Shown piece after piece: positions 7,957 through 16,781 of a stretch of 64,000 bases of DNA (position 1 is the first letter of the stretch; each line of letters starts with the position of its first letter). Below the pieces are notes generated by a model. It saw only the letters and a list, made by a program, of their open reading frames with translations. It had not been told where the DNA came from and made no database searches. Both the position numbers and the translations under genes were made by a program. Where the stretch lies: contig DAOOVD010000006.1 in the NCBI GenBank assembly GCA_035369845.1, forward strand, positions 4,016 through 68,015, in the 5' to 3' direction. The DNA is from DAOOVD01 sp035369845 (GTDB taxonomy: Bacteria; Bacillota; Desulfotomaculia; Desulfotomaculales; Pelotomaculaceae).

Positions 7957-8922
7957 ATGGCGGATTTAAGCAAAGAGCAATTGCTGCAGATGTACACAAT
8001 GATGTTCAGAATCCGGGAGTTTGAGGCACAGGTGTTTGAACTCTACAAATCGGGACTTATGCCGGGCCTGGCTCACCTGTACATCGGTCAGGAGGCGGTG
8101 GCGGTGGGCGCGTGCTCCACTCTGCGGGAGAACGACTACATAACCAGCAACCACAGGGGCCACGGCCATTTAATAGCGCGGGGCGCGGACACCAGGCGGA
8201 TGATGGCCGAGATCCTGGGGAAGAAGACCGGTTACTGCAAAGGCAAGGGCGGGTCGATGCATATCGTCGCTTTTGACAGGGGAATCCTTGGCGCGAACGG
8301 TATCGTCGGCGCGGGTATTCCCATCGCCACCGGAGCGGGGTATATGGCAAAAGTGAAGGGAACAAAGCAGGTGACCCTCTCCTTCTTCGGAGATGCTGCC
8401 TCCAACCAGGGAACGTTTCACGAGAGCCTCAATATGGCCGGGGCATGGAAACTGCCGGTGGTATATATAGTAGAAAACAACCTGTACGGCATTTCGGTAA
8501 ACATCAACCGGGTCACGGCGGTGGATGACTTGTCGGCGCGGGCTGCGGCATACGGCATGCCCGGAGTGACGGTTGACGGAAACGACATCCTGGCGGTTTA
8601 TGACGCTGTCGCAAACGCCGTGGCATTCGCCAGGGAGGGCGGCGGACCGACGCTGGTGGAGTGCAAGACGTACCGGTGGAGAGGTCACCACGTGGGCGAC
8701 CCGGCCATTGAATACAGGACCAGGGAAGAAGAAACGGCCTGGAAGCAAAAATGCCCCATCAAAAGGTTCGGCGAGAAACTTGCCGGCGAAGGGATTGCGA
8801 CCAAAGACGAATTGGACGGGATTGAAAAAAGTGTTGTTGAGGAAATCAAAGAAGCGGTGGAATTTGCCAAAGAAAGCCCCTATCCCGCGCCTGAGGAAGC
8901 GTTTATAGACGTTTATTTTTAA
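7957..8922 (+). CDS. pdhA: 2-oxoacid (pyruvate/acetoin) dehydrogenase E1 alpha
   Basis: This 321-aa thiamine-diphosphate subunit has the E1-alpha blocks: RIREFE near the N terminus, SNHRGHGH, the Mg-TPP motif starting GDAASNQG and ending with the Asn of VENNLYGIS, then YRWRGHHVGDP. ATG 7957 is nine bases after GGGAGG (7942-7947). The first motif residue triplet reads GDA rather than the usual GDG. Length and motifs suit the short Gram-positive E1-alpha of pyruvate or acetoin dehydrogenase. With E1-beta, E2 and E3 behind it the complex is complete. Acetoin as substrate cannot be ruled out from sequence. Confidence 0.93.
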   Translation: MADLSKEQLLQMYTMMFRIREFEAQVFELYKSGLMPGLAHLYIGQEAVAVGACSTLRENDYITSNHRGHGHLIARGADTRRMMAEILGKKTGYCKGKGGSMHIVAFDRGILGANGIVGAGIPIATGAGYMAKVKGTKQVTLSFFGDAASNQGTFHESLNMAGAWKLPVVYIVENNLYGISVNINRVTAVDDLSARAAAYGMPGVTVDGNDILAVYDAVANAVAFAREGGGPTLVECKTYRWRGHHVGDPAIEYRTREEETAWKQKCPIKRFGEKLAGEGIATKDELDGIEKSVVEEIKEAVEFAKESPYPAPEEAFIDVYF

Positions 8923-9016
8923 AAGAATTATTTTTTCTTGTACTTAATCGATTATCTATAATAAATTATTAAACATTATCAAATTGCAATTTCACGACTA
9001 CCCGAGGGGAGGGGTC

Positions 9017-9997
9017 ATGATGAAAGAGGTAACCTACGCCCAGGCGATTTGCGAAGCGCTGGACGAGGAAATGGCCAGAGATGAGAATGTTGTCCTGCTG
9101 GGTGAAGATGTCGGTATTATCGGCGGTAATTTTAAAACCTCCGTTGGCTTGAGGGACAAGTACGGAGACTGGAGGGTGAAAGACACCCCGATTTCAGAAA
9201 GCGGCTTTGTCGGGATCGGTATAGGCAGCGCGATAACGGGCCTCCGCCCCGTGATAGAAATCATGTTTTCCGACTTTTTGGGAGTATGCATGGACCAGAT
9301 CGCCAACCAGGCGGCGAAGATCCGGTATATGTCCGGAGGGCAGGTCAAAGTCCCTTTAACGGTCAGGATGCCTATAGGAGGCGGCAGGTCGTCCGCGGCG
9401 CAGCACTCCCAGAGCCTGCAGGCATGGGTGGCCCACATTCCGGGTTTGAAGGTGGTCCTGCCGTCCACCGCCGCTGAGGCGAAAGGGCTGTTGAAAACAG
9501 CCATCCGCGACGACAACCCGGTCATTTTTATGGAACACAAGATGGAATACAACAAGAAGTACTTAATCCCGGAAGAAGATTACACCATTCCTTTCGGCAA
9601 GGCAAATGTCCTTCGCTTCGGGGAGGATCTCACTATTGTGGCGACGTCGAATCTGGTGAACAAGTCGGAAGAAGCGGCAAAGGAATTGGCGAAAGACGGG
9701 ATCAAAGCGGAAGTGATCGACTTGAGGACTCTGGTTCCCCTTGATAAAGAATGCATCATCGATTCTGTCAAGAAAACCGGCCGGCTTTTGATTGCCGACG
9801 AGGGGCACACCAGTTTCGGGATCAGTGGTGAGATTGCCTTCCTGGTGATGAACGAGGCTTTTTACTATCTGGACGCGCCGGTGATGAGGGCAGGCACGGC
9901 AAGCGTTCCGCTGCCGTTCAGCCCCGCTCTGGAATATGCATTAATTCCCGACACCAGGGCGATTTACAACAAAGCCAGAGAGTTGGCCGGCTTGTGA
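9017..9997 (+). CDS. pdhB: 2-oxoacid dehydrogenase E1 beta (transketolase-like)
   Basis: This 326-aa protein shows LLGEDVG, DTPISESGFVG, the PIGGGRSSAAQHSQ loop and IDLRTLVPLD of the E1-beta family. It supplies the pyrimidine-binding half of the TPP site and pairs with the E1-alpha encoded upstream. Two adjacent ATGs (9017, 9020) follow GGGGAGGGG. The 94-base spacer from E1-alpha is strongly AT-rich, unlike its surroundings, and contains TATAAT at 8957-8962, but no good -35 box is visible. Confidence 0.93.
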   Translation: MMKEVTYAQAICEALDEEMARDENVVLLGEDVGIIGGNFKTSVGLRDKYGDWRVKDTPISESGFVGIGIGSAITGLRPVIEIMFSDFLGVCMDQIANQAAKIRYMSGGQVKVPLTVRMPIGGGRSSAAQHSQSLQAWVAHIPGLKVVLPSTAAEAKGLLKTAIRDDNPVIFMEHKMEYNKKYLIPEEDYTIPFGKANVLRFGEDLTIVATSNLVNKSEEAAKELAKDGIKAEVIDLRTLVPLDKECIIDSVKKTGRLLIADEGHTSFGISGEIAFLVMNEAFYYLDAPVMRAGTASVPLPFSPALEYALIPDTRAIYNKARELAGL

Positions 9998-10039
9998 TGA
10001 ATTACATCAATCAAGAAGATTTTGAGGGGGGAGTGAACG

Positions 10040-11410
10040 GTGGCTGAGATCGTGATCATGCCTAAACTGGGCTTCAACATGGAAGAAGGCAAACTGGTCA
10101 AGTGGCATAAAAAAGAAGGTGATTTGATTCAAAAAGGCGAGACTTTTTTTGAAATAACGACCGACAAAACCAACATTGAAATCGAGTCGACCGCCGACGG
10201 AGTGGTGAAAAAGCTGCTGGTGCAGGAAGGAGAAACCGTTCCGGTTACCGCTCCGGTAGCCATCATCGGCCGGGCGGACGAGGACATCACGGAGCTTTTG
10301 CGGGAAATCGGAGCCGAACCCGGCGGGAAAACCGGAGAAGCCGGGCAGCCGCCCGAAAAAGGACTGCATTCGGAAATCTGTGCTGCGGGACGAGCGCCGG
10401 AAAAAGCGGAAGACGCTCCCCTCAAGCTGACGCCGCGGGCGCGTAAACTGGCAGCCGACCAGAACCTGAAGCTTTCGGAGCTGGACATCAAAGGGACCGG
10501 CTTGGAGGGCGGGATCAGCGAGAGGGATATTTTAAGGCATCTTGATAGAATAAAAGCCACGCCTGTTGCCCAAAAACTGGCGGCGGCGGAGGGTATCGAC
10601 CTCGAAAAAGTCAGCGGGACCGGCGCAAACCGGAAAATTATGAAAGCCGACGTTCAGAGGGCTGTCGCGGAAAAAACGGAGCAGCCGTTATACGCCTCCA
10701 AAGCAATGCCTGAAAAAGAAGTGCTGGACACCATACCTTACGAGGGTATGAGGAAAATCATCGGAGACCGCCTGTCCCACAGCAAGTTTACAGCCCCGCA
10801 CGTGTATTTTTCCACCCCGGTGGATGTTTCACGGCTCTACGCGCTGAGAGATCAGATAACGAAGCTGATTGAAACAAAAGTGTCCCTGAACGATATGATC
10901 ATCGCCGGGGCTGCCAGGGCACTGGTGAAAAACCCCATGTTAAACAGCTCGCTGGAAAACGGCAGGATCGTTTTGTACAAGAGCGTGAACATCGGCGTTG
11001 CGGTCGCCCTGGAAAACGGCTTGATCGTCCCGGTGATTAAAAACGCCCACGAAAAGAAACTTTCGGAAATCGCTCAGACGACCAGGGAACTGGCGGCAAA
11101 GGCCAGGGCAGGCAAACTGATTCCTTGCGAGTACAACGGCGGCACTTTTACCGTATCGAACCTGGGCATGTACGGCATTGAAGACTTCACGGCCGTAATC
11201 AACCCGCCGGAGGCGGCGATCCTGGCGGTAAGTTCCGTCAGGAAAACACCGGTGGTTATATCCCGGGACGGCCGGGAAGAGATTGAAATCCGGCCGCTGA
11301 TGAAGCTGACGCTTTCCGTCGACCACAGGATCATCGACGGCGCCGTGGCGGCGAAGTTTCTCAACGACTTAAAAGACTTGCTGGAAAACCCGATGAAATT
11401 CCTGATCTAA
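10040..11410 (+). CDS. pdhC: dihydrolipoamide acyltransferase E2
   Basis: This 456-aa E2 core has one N-terminal lipoyl domain with the modified Lys43 in TTDKTN. Two peripheral-subunit-binding domains follow (TPRARKLAAD near 132 and TPVAQKLAAAEGID near 172). The C-terminal catalytic domain has VSNLGMYGI and the active-site DHRIIDG near residue 430. It transfers the acyl group from lipoate to CoA. Two E1/E3-binding domains in a single E2 are less usual but known. GTG 10040 follows GGGGGGAG. lipB and lipA in the same operon provide the lipoyl group, which supports a functional complex. Confidence 0.94.
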   Translation: MAEIVIMPKLGFNMEEGKLVKWHKKEGDLIQKGETFFEITTDKTNIEIESTADGVVKKLLVQEGETVPVTAPVAIIGRADEDITELLREIGAEPGGKTGEAGQPPEKGLHSEICAAGRAPEKAEDAPLKLTPRARKLAADQNLKLSELDIKGTGLEGGISERDILRHLDRIKATPVAQKLAAAEGIDLEKVSGTGANRKIMKADVQRAVAEKTEQPLYASKAMPEKEVLDTIPYEGMRKIIGDRLSHSKFTAPHVYFSTPVDVSRLYALRDQITKLIETKVSLNDMIIAGAARALVKNPMLNSSLENGRIVLYKSVNIGVAVALENGLIVPVIKNAHEKKLSEIAQTTRELAAKARAGKLIPCEYNGGTFTVSNLGMYGIEDFTAVINPPEAAILAVSSVRKTPVVISRDGREEIEIRPLMKLTLSVDHRIIDGAVAAKFLNDLKDLLENPMKFLI

Positions 11411-11424
11411 AAGGGGGCGGTCAG

Positions 11425-12801
11425 ATGCCGTATGATTTTGACGTTGTGGTTATCGGAGGAGGACCGGGCGGATACGTGGCGGCAATTCGCGCAGCTCAAC
11501 TGGGGAAAAAGACGTGTCTGGTGGAAAAGCAGGCCCTGGGAGGAGTTTGTTTGAACCGGGGATGCATCCCCACCAAAACCATCATCAAGTCCATTAACGT
11601 CTTGAATACCGTGAAGTCCGCGGAAAAGTTCGGCGTAAGGGGAGTCGACGCGGAACAGTGCCGTGTTGATTTAAGCCAGGTGCAGCAGAGAAAAAGGCAG
11701 GTGGTGAAGAAGCTGACCGGAGGCGTGGCGTACCTGCTGAATGCCAATGGTGTGGAAGTCGTTCAGGGTGAGGCGGGTTTTATCGACAATCATACCATAA
11801 AAGTCGGCGAAAGAGCCGTTTCCGGTGAACATATGATTATCGCCACCGGCTCTTTGCCGGTTGAACCCCCCATTCCCAAAGAAGGCAATGTTCCTGTGCT
11901 GGTCAGCGACGAGGTGCTTGAGCTGACGGAAGTACCCGGAGAAGTCGCCATTATCGGCGGGGGCGTTATCGGTATTGAATTCGCCTTTATACTGAGCCGG
12001 CTGGGGGCCGGGGTGACGGTGATTGAGCTGATGGAGGAAATCCTGCCGGCGGTGGATATGGAGATAGCGCAAAAGGTTAAAGCTTTCCTAAAAGCCGGCG
12101 GCGTCGTGATTCATACCGGGGCTAAAGTTACCAATTTTGTGGGAAACCGGGTTTATTTCAGAAAAAATGGAGCAGTTGAATCTGTCAAAGCTGACAAGAT
12201 CCTGCTGGCCGCTGGAAGAAAGCCCGATGTAAACGGTCTCAGCCTTGAGGCGGCCGGGGTCCGGGTGTCGAAAAACGGCGTCCCGGTAAACACCCGCATG
12301 CAGACCAATGTTGACAGCATCTATGCCGTCGGCGACGTCAACGGGCGGTGCATGCTGGCTCACGTCGCCTCCATGGAAGGGATGGTGGCGGTGGAAAATA
12401 TCTGCGGCAATGAAGCGCGCGTGGACTACGGGAAAGCGCCCCGGTGCATTTACCTCGACCCGGAGATAGCCTCGGCGGGGATGACCGAGCGGGAAGCCCT
12501 GGAAAAAGGGCTGGATATCAAGGTTGGAAGGTTCAGCTATTCCGGGAACGGCAAGGCGGTCATTGAGGCAGGGGAAACCGGGTTCATCAAAGTCATCATC
12601 GACCGGAAGCTGGGGGAAATCATAGGGGCGCATATGATTGGCGCCCATGCCACCGAAATGATCGCGGAACTGGTGCTGGCCATGAATCTGGAAGGAACCG
12701 CTGAAGAACTGATTTATTCCATCCATCCCCATCCCAGCATTTCCGAGGTCATACCGGAAGCTTTTCACGCGGCGTTGCATAAAGCCATTCACGCGGTTTG
12801 A
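11425..12801 (+). CDS. lpdA: dihydrolipoamide dehydrogenase E3
   Basis: This 458-aa flavoprotein disulfide reductase has the FAD-binding GGGPGG at residues 11-16, the redox pair Cys42 and Cys47 in GGVCLNRGCIPTK, an NAD-binding GGGVIG, the second FAD motif AVGDV, and the C-terminal catalytic HPHPSISE. It reoxidises dihydrolipoamide with NAD. It lies 14 bases after E2, behind AAGGGGGC. All functional residues are present and the length is normal. Confidence 0.95.
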   Translation: MPYDFDVVVIGGGPGGYVAAIRAAQLGKKTCLVEKQALGGVCLNRGCIPTKTIIKSINVLNTVKSAEKFGVRGVDAEQCRVDLSQVQQRKRQVVKKLTGGVAYLLNANGVEVVQGEAGFIDNHTIKVGERAVSGEHMIIATGSLPVEPPIPKEGNVPVLVSDEVLELTEVPGEVAIIGGGVIGIEFAFILSRLGAGVTVIELMEEILPAVDMEIAQKVKAFLKAGGVVIHTGAKVTNFVGNRVYFRKNGAVESVKADKILLAAGRKPDVNGLSLEAAGVRVSKNGVPVNTRMQTNVDSIYAVGDVNGRCMLAHVASMEGMVAVENICGNEARVDYGKAPRCIYLDPEIASAGMTEREALEKGLDIKVGRFSYSGNGKAVIEAGETGFIKVIIDRKLGEIIGAHMIGAHATEMIAELVLAMNLEGTAEELIYSIHPHPSISEVIPEAFHAALHKAIHAV

Positions 12802-12855
12802 GAAATCATCAGCAGATTCTTTTATGCGCAATCAAAAACTTGAGGGGGTTTTAGC

Positions 12856-13875
12856 ATGTCCAAAGTAAGAGTGGGTGTCGCCGGCTACGGGGTGATCGGC
12901 CAGAGGCTGGCGGACGGGGTTGCCCGCCAGGAAGACATGGAACTGGCCGGCGTTGTGGATGTCGCTCCGACGCTGGCCGTCAGGGCGCTTGCGGAGAAAG
13001 GGATGCCGTACAGATTCTTCAGCGCCGTGCCCGGAAACATACCGGAACTGGAAAAAGCCGGCGTCCGGGTGTCCGGAACCATGGAAGACCTGCTCGGCCA
13101 GGTGGACGTGGTGCTGGACGCCACCAACGCCGGAATCGGGCGCAAGAACAAGGAATTGTACGTGAAGCACGGAGTAAAGGCTGTTTTTCAGGGTGGAGAA
13201 AAGAACGACATAGCGGATACCTTCTTTCACGGATATGCGAATTACGAAAAAGGATATGGAAAAGATTACCTAAAATTGACCTCTTGCAACACCACCGGTT
13301 TGATCAGGGCGGTGGATTGTCTCGACCGGGAATTCGGCGTCGAAAGAGTGGCCATTACCATCATTCGCCGGGTTGCGGACCCCGGAGACACACACCGGGG
13401 CCTGGTGGACGTGGCTCTGGTGGAACCCGTGCCGAACCACCAGGCGGTCGACCTGATGACGGTGATGCCTCACGTGGACGCCACGGGCTTACTGGTTCAC
13501 GTCCCCACAACCCACGGGCACATTATCAGCGTTCTGGCGACACCCAAGAAAGAAGTAAAGAAGGACGAGGTCCTGGAAGTATTTCATAAGCACCCCAGGA
13601 TCAGAGTGGTCAAGATCGCGGAAGGGTTCAATTCCAACGCGGCCTTGTTCCGTTATGCCCGCGATCTCGGCAATCCCAGGGGAGATATGTATGAAATAGC
13701 CGTATTCGAGGAGACTGTGGGATTCAGCGGCAAAAACATCCTGTTTGCCGTCAACGTTCCGCAGGAGGCGGTGGTCATACCGGAAAACATGGATGCCGTC
13801 AGGGCGTGCATGAAAATGCAGGCGACCCGGGACGAGGCTGTTGCCTTAACTAACAAATACCTGGGCTTGAAATAG
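12856..13875 (+). CDS. archaeal-type (type II) glyceraldehyde-3-phosphate dehydrogenase-like
   Basis: This 339-aa protein has the type II GAPDH layout: a Rossmann N terminus (GVAGYGVIGQRLAD), the catalytic Cys144 in SCNTTGL, and RRVADPGDTHRG near 171-182. The family motif that usually reads SHHGPD is here NHQAVD (residues 194-199), so the phosphate or catalytic-His region has diverged. It begins 54 bases after lpdA and ends 10 bases before a PGK-like gene. Family role: NAD(P)-linked oxidation of glyceraldehyde 3-phosphate to 1,3-bisphosphoglycerate. Given the altered motif, a different aldehyde or semialdehyde phosphate substrate is possible. Type II enzymes are typical of archaea and rare in bacteria. 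Confidence 0.82.
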   Translation: MSKVRVGVAGYGVIGQRLADGVARQEDMELAGVVDVAPTLAVRALAEKGMPYRFFSAVPGNIPELEKAGVRVSGTMEDLLGQVDVVLDATNAGIGRKNKELYVKHGVKAVFQGGEKNDIADTFFHGYANYEKGYGKDYLKLTSCNTTGLIRAVDCLDREFGVERVAITIIRRVADPGDTHRGLVDVALVEPVPNHQAVDLMTVMPHVDATGLLVHVPTTHGHIISVLATPKKEVKKDEVLEVFHKHPRIRVVKIAEGFNSNAALFRYARDLGNPRGDMYEIAVFEETVGFSGKNILFAVNVPQEAVVIPENMDAVRACMKMQATRDEAVALTNKYLGLK

Positions 13876-13885
13876 GTGAGGGCGG

Positions 13886-15151
13886 ATGAAATACGGCATC
13901 AACACCCTTGACGATTTCTGCGTGGAGGGCAAAACGGTTTTATGCCGGGTTGACATTAATTCCCCCATTGACCGGGAAACCGGTGCTTTAAAAGACACCA
14001 CCCGCATTGTACGCTGCCTGCCGACCTTGAAGGAACTGTCTGAAAGAGGAGCTAAAACGGTATTGATGGCACACCAGGGAGGAGACCTGGAGTACAAAAA
14101 TTTCGCCAGCACGGAGAACCATGCCGGGGTATTGAGCAACCTGCTGGCGCGGCCCGTGGGGTTTGTCGACGATGTCTGCGGCCCCGCGGCCAGGAACAGG
14201 ATCAAAGAATTAAGAAACGGAGAAATCTTGCTGCTGGATAATGTCAGGTTCATGTCGGAAGAAATGACCCTGTTTGAAACAAGCCTCAAGCTGGATCCTG
14301 CGGCGCAGAGCAAAACCCTTGTGGTGCGCAAGCTGGCCCCCCTTGCAGATCTCTATGTTTGCGACGCCTTTGCCGCCGCCCACCGCTCCCAGCCGACACT
14401 GGTGGGTTTCCAGGAAGTGCTCCCTTCCGCCATGGGCAGGCTGTTTGAAGAGGAACTTACAGCTTTGAGCAGCGTTACGGAGAATCCAAGGCGCCCCTGC
14501 GTTTTCTTTTTGGGCGGCGCCAAAATACAGGACGCTTTCATCATGATGAAAACGGTACTGGAAAACGGCACGGCGGATACGGTTCTGACCGGGGGACTGG
14601 TGGCCAACATTATGCTGCTGGCTGCAGGAACCAGATTGGGAGAGCCTTCGGAAAACTTTATCTTTATGAACAGCCTGTCTGAATACATTGAAGTGTCTCA
14701 ATCCATCCTCGACCGTTACAGAGAGAGGGTTGTCCTGCCGTCGGACCTGGCGTTCAAAACGGTAGACAGATCAGAGGTAAAAGTGGAAGATTTACCGGTG
14801 GAGCGCTTGCTGGTGGACATCGGGCACAGGACGGTGGAAGCATACCGGAAAATCATCGCCGCAGCCAAAACCATTTTTATCAACGGGCCGGCCGGGGTGT
14901 TTGAAGAAGCCCAGTCGGAATACGGGACAAAATCCATTTGGGAAGCGACTGTTCAATCAGGCGCCTATTCGGTTATTGGTGGAGGGGACAGCATCGCCGC
15001 AATGAACAAATACAGCCTGGCGGATAAGTTTTCTTACGTCTGCACCGCGGGAGGCGGCCTGGTCAGGTTTCTCAGCGGCGAGGAACTGCCGGTGGTCAAG
15101 GCGTTGCGCCGCTCCGCGGAAAAGTTTTCTCTTGCGAAGGCGGGGAAATAA
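13886..15151 (+). CDS. archaeal-type phosphoglycerate kinase-like protein
   Basis: This 421-aa PGK-family protein has RVDINSPID at residues 21-29 (the NSPID form is archaeal), Arg40, DNVRF, AHRSQPTL, the nucleotide motif GGAKIQD, INGPAGVFE and the C-terminal GGGD and TAGGG loops. The position matching Arg65 of animal PGK, in the usual HxxRP motif, is Gly66 here (AHQGGD, residues 62-67), although the matching Asp23, Asn25, Arg40 and His63 are kept. That Arg contacts the phosphate of 3-phosphoglycerate in characterised enzymes. Coupled directly to the GAPDH-like gene, it probably forms an aldehyde-oxidising, ATP-forming pair. The substrate may be 1,3-bisphosphoglycerate or another acyl phosphate. 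Confidence 0.85.
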   Translation: MKYGINTLDDFCVEGKTVLCRVDINSPIDRETGALKDTTRIVRCLPTLKELSERGAKTVLMAHQGGDLEYKNFASTENHAGVLSNLLARPVGFVDDVCGPAARNRIKELRNGEILLLDNVRFMSEEMTLFETSLKLDPAAQSKTLVVRKLAPLADLYVCDAFAAAHRSQPTLVGFQEVLPSAMGRLFEEELTALSSVTENPRRPCVFFLGGAKIQDAFIMMKTVLENGTADTVLTGGLVANIMLLAAGTRLGEPSENFIFMNSLSEYIEVSQSILDRYRERVVLPSDLAFKTVDRSEVKVEDLPVERLLVDIGHRTVEAYRKIIAAAKTIFINGPAGVFEEAQSEYGTKSIWEATVQSGAYSVIGGGDSIAAMNKYSLADKFSYVCTAGGGLVRFLSGEELPVVKALRRSAEKFSLAKAGK

Positions 15152-15223
15152 AAAAAGGAATTTCATCGTTTCGAGGATGTCGGCCTGCGTTCGTGCAGTC
15201 CGGGTGAAGAGGTGGTACTTCTG

Positions 15224-15883
15224 ATGAGAAAATGCCATGTTGTCGAATTGGATACGGTACCGTACCTGCAGGGTTTGGAAGTTCAAAAAAAGGTCTTCGA
15301 CAAAGTAAAAAACGACGGCCTCTCAGGAGTCTTCATCATGCTGCGGCACCACCCTGTAGTCACTGTCGGCAGGGCCGGAGGGTGGGAAAACATGCTCATT
15401 CCCAGAGAAGAGTTTACCAGGCGGGGGATAGAGGTTTATGAAACCAACAGGGGAGGGAATATCACCTATCACGGTCCGGGACAGTTGGTGGGTTATCCCG
15501 TCTTAAACCTGAACCACTGGCAAAAGGATGTTCACTGGTATGTGCGAAACATCGAGCAGGTCATCATCAATACGCTCAAAGGGTACGGCGTAGAAGCCGG
15601 GAGAAAACCGGAATATACCGGCGTCTGGGTGGGCGACAAAAAAATAACTGCCATCGGAATAAGCGTCAAGAACTGGATTACCATGCACGGTTTTGCTTTT
15701 CAAGTCAAGGCCCAAGACATCCACAATTTTACCTTAATCAATCCCTGTGGTATTACGGAATTCGGTGTGGTCGCCCTCGATGAGCTGGCCGGCGGGATAG
15801 ATTTTCCGGATGTTGCCGCGGCGGTTAAGAAAAATTTCAGTGAAGTTTTCGACTGCGAGTTAATCATGGATGATATTACATAA
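15224..15883 (+). CDS. lipB: lipoyl(octanoyl) transferase
   Basis: This 219-aa protein has the LipB signatures RGGNITYHGPGQLVGYP near residue 72, the catalytic Lys in KKITAIGISV, and the catalytic Cys in INPCG near 170. It moves octanoyl groups from acyl carrier protein to lipoyl domains. ATG 15224 sits about nine bases after GAAGAGG; an upstream in-frame GTG at 15212 overlaps that site and is less likely. It is adjacent to lipA and in the same operon as E2, so lipoylation is made where it is used. Confidence 0.94.
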   Translation: MRKCHVVELDTVPYLQGLEVQKKVFDKVKNDGLSGVFIMLRHHPVVTVGRAGGWENMLIPREEFTRRGIEVYETNRGGNITYHGPGQLVGYPVLNLNHWQKDVHWYVRNIEQVIINTLKGYGVEAGRKPEYTGVWVGDKKITAIGISVKNWITMHGFAFQVKAQDIHNFTLINPCGITEFGVVALDELAGGIDFPDVAAAVKKNFSEVFDCELIMDDIT

Positions 15884-15901
15884 TGAAACGGGAGATTTGC
15901 C

Positions 15902-16759
15902 ATGGAAGCAAAACCGGGCTGGTTGGTTGTAAAGGGGCTGACGGCGGAAGTGCGGGAAGAGATGCAAAGTCTTTTTGATGAACTCTCTTTGCAAACGGTT
16001 TGCCAGAACGCCCGGTGCCCCAATATCGGCGAATGTTTCGGCTCGAAAACGGCAACTTTCATGATCCTGGGAAACATCTGTACCAGGAACTGCCGGTTCT
16101 GCGCGGTGGGGAAAGGAACGCCGGCGTCGCCGGACCCGGCCGAACCCGTCCACGTGGCGGAGGCGGTGAAAAAGCTGGGCTTAAAACACGCCGTCATCAC
16201 ATCCGTCACCAGGGATGACCTGGCCGACGGCGGAGCCGGGCAATTTGCGGAGGCAATCCGCCGCGTCCGCGTCCTTAACCCCGGTACGACCGTGGAAGTG
16301 CTGGTCCCCGATTTCGGGGGAAGTATTGAGGCATTGGAAACGGTTGTCAAGGCCGGACCGGATATTCTCAACCACAATGTCGAAACCGTTCCCGGGCTTT
16401 ATCCACACGTAAGGCCGGAGGCTTTGTTTGACAGGTCTTTGCGGTTGCTTGAAAACAGCAAACAAATCAGTCCGGGAATCGCCACCAAGTCCGGTATCAT
16501 GCTGGGGCTGGGGGAAACAGAAACAGAGGTTTTGGAGGTATTTAAAAGCTTGTCGGCGGCAGGGTGTGACATTCTTACAATCGGGCAATACCTTCGCCCG
16601 TCGAAAAAACACATTCCGGTACATGAATATATTGCGCCTGACAGATTTAAATATTACAAGGCAAAAGCACTGGAATCAGGATTCAAATATGTCGCTGCGG
16701 GGCCTTTTGTAAGGAGTTCCTACAGGGCCGTTGAAGGAATAAAACTGTTAAGACAATGA
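15902..16759 (+). CDS. lipA: lipoyl synthase (radical SAM)
   Basis: This 285-aa radical-SAM enzyme has both iron-sulfur motifs: the auxiliary cluster Cys set in CQNARCPNIGEC and the SAM-cluster CTRNCRFC, roughly residues 37-67. The C-terminal RSSY motif (VRSSYRA) supplies the Ser ligand of the auxiliary cluster. It inserts two sulfurs into protein-bound octanoate. It follows lipB by 18 bases. Length and motifs are complete. Confidence 0.96.
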   Translation: MEAKPGWLVVKGLTAEVREEMQSLFDELSLQTVCQNARCPNIGECFGSKTATFMILGNICTRNCRFCAVGKGTPASPDPAEPVHVAEAVKKLGLKHAVITSVTRDDLADGGAGQFAEAIRRVRVLNPGTTVEVLVPDFGGSIEALETVVKAGPDILNHNVETVPGLYPHVRPEALFDRSLRLLENSKQISPGIATKSGIMLGLGETETEVLEVFKSLSAAGCDILTIGQYLRPSKKHIPVHEYIAPDRFKYYKAKALESGFKYVAAGPFVRSSYRAVEGIKLLRQ

Positions 16760-16781
16760 CAGAAGGAAAGGGGCTTAAGAC

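Noticed and set aside
8935..8962. Possible internal promoter in the AT-rich gap between E1 alpha and E1 beta (TTCTTG, 16 bases, TATAAT)
   Set aside because: The -10 box is perfect but the -35 matches poorly; not enough to call.
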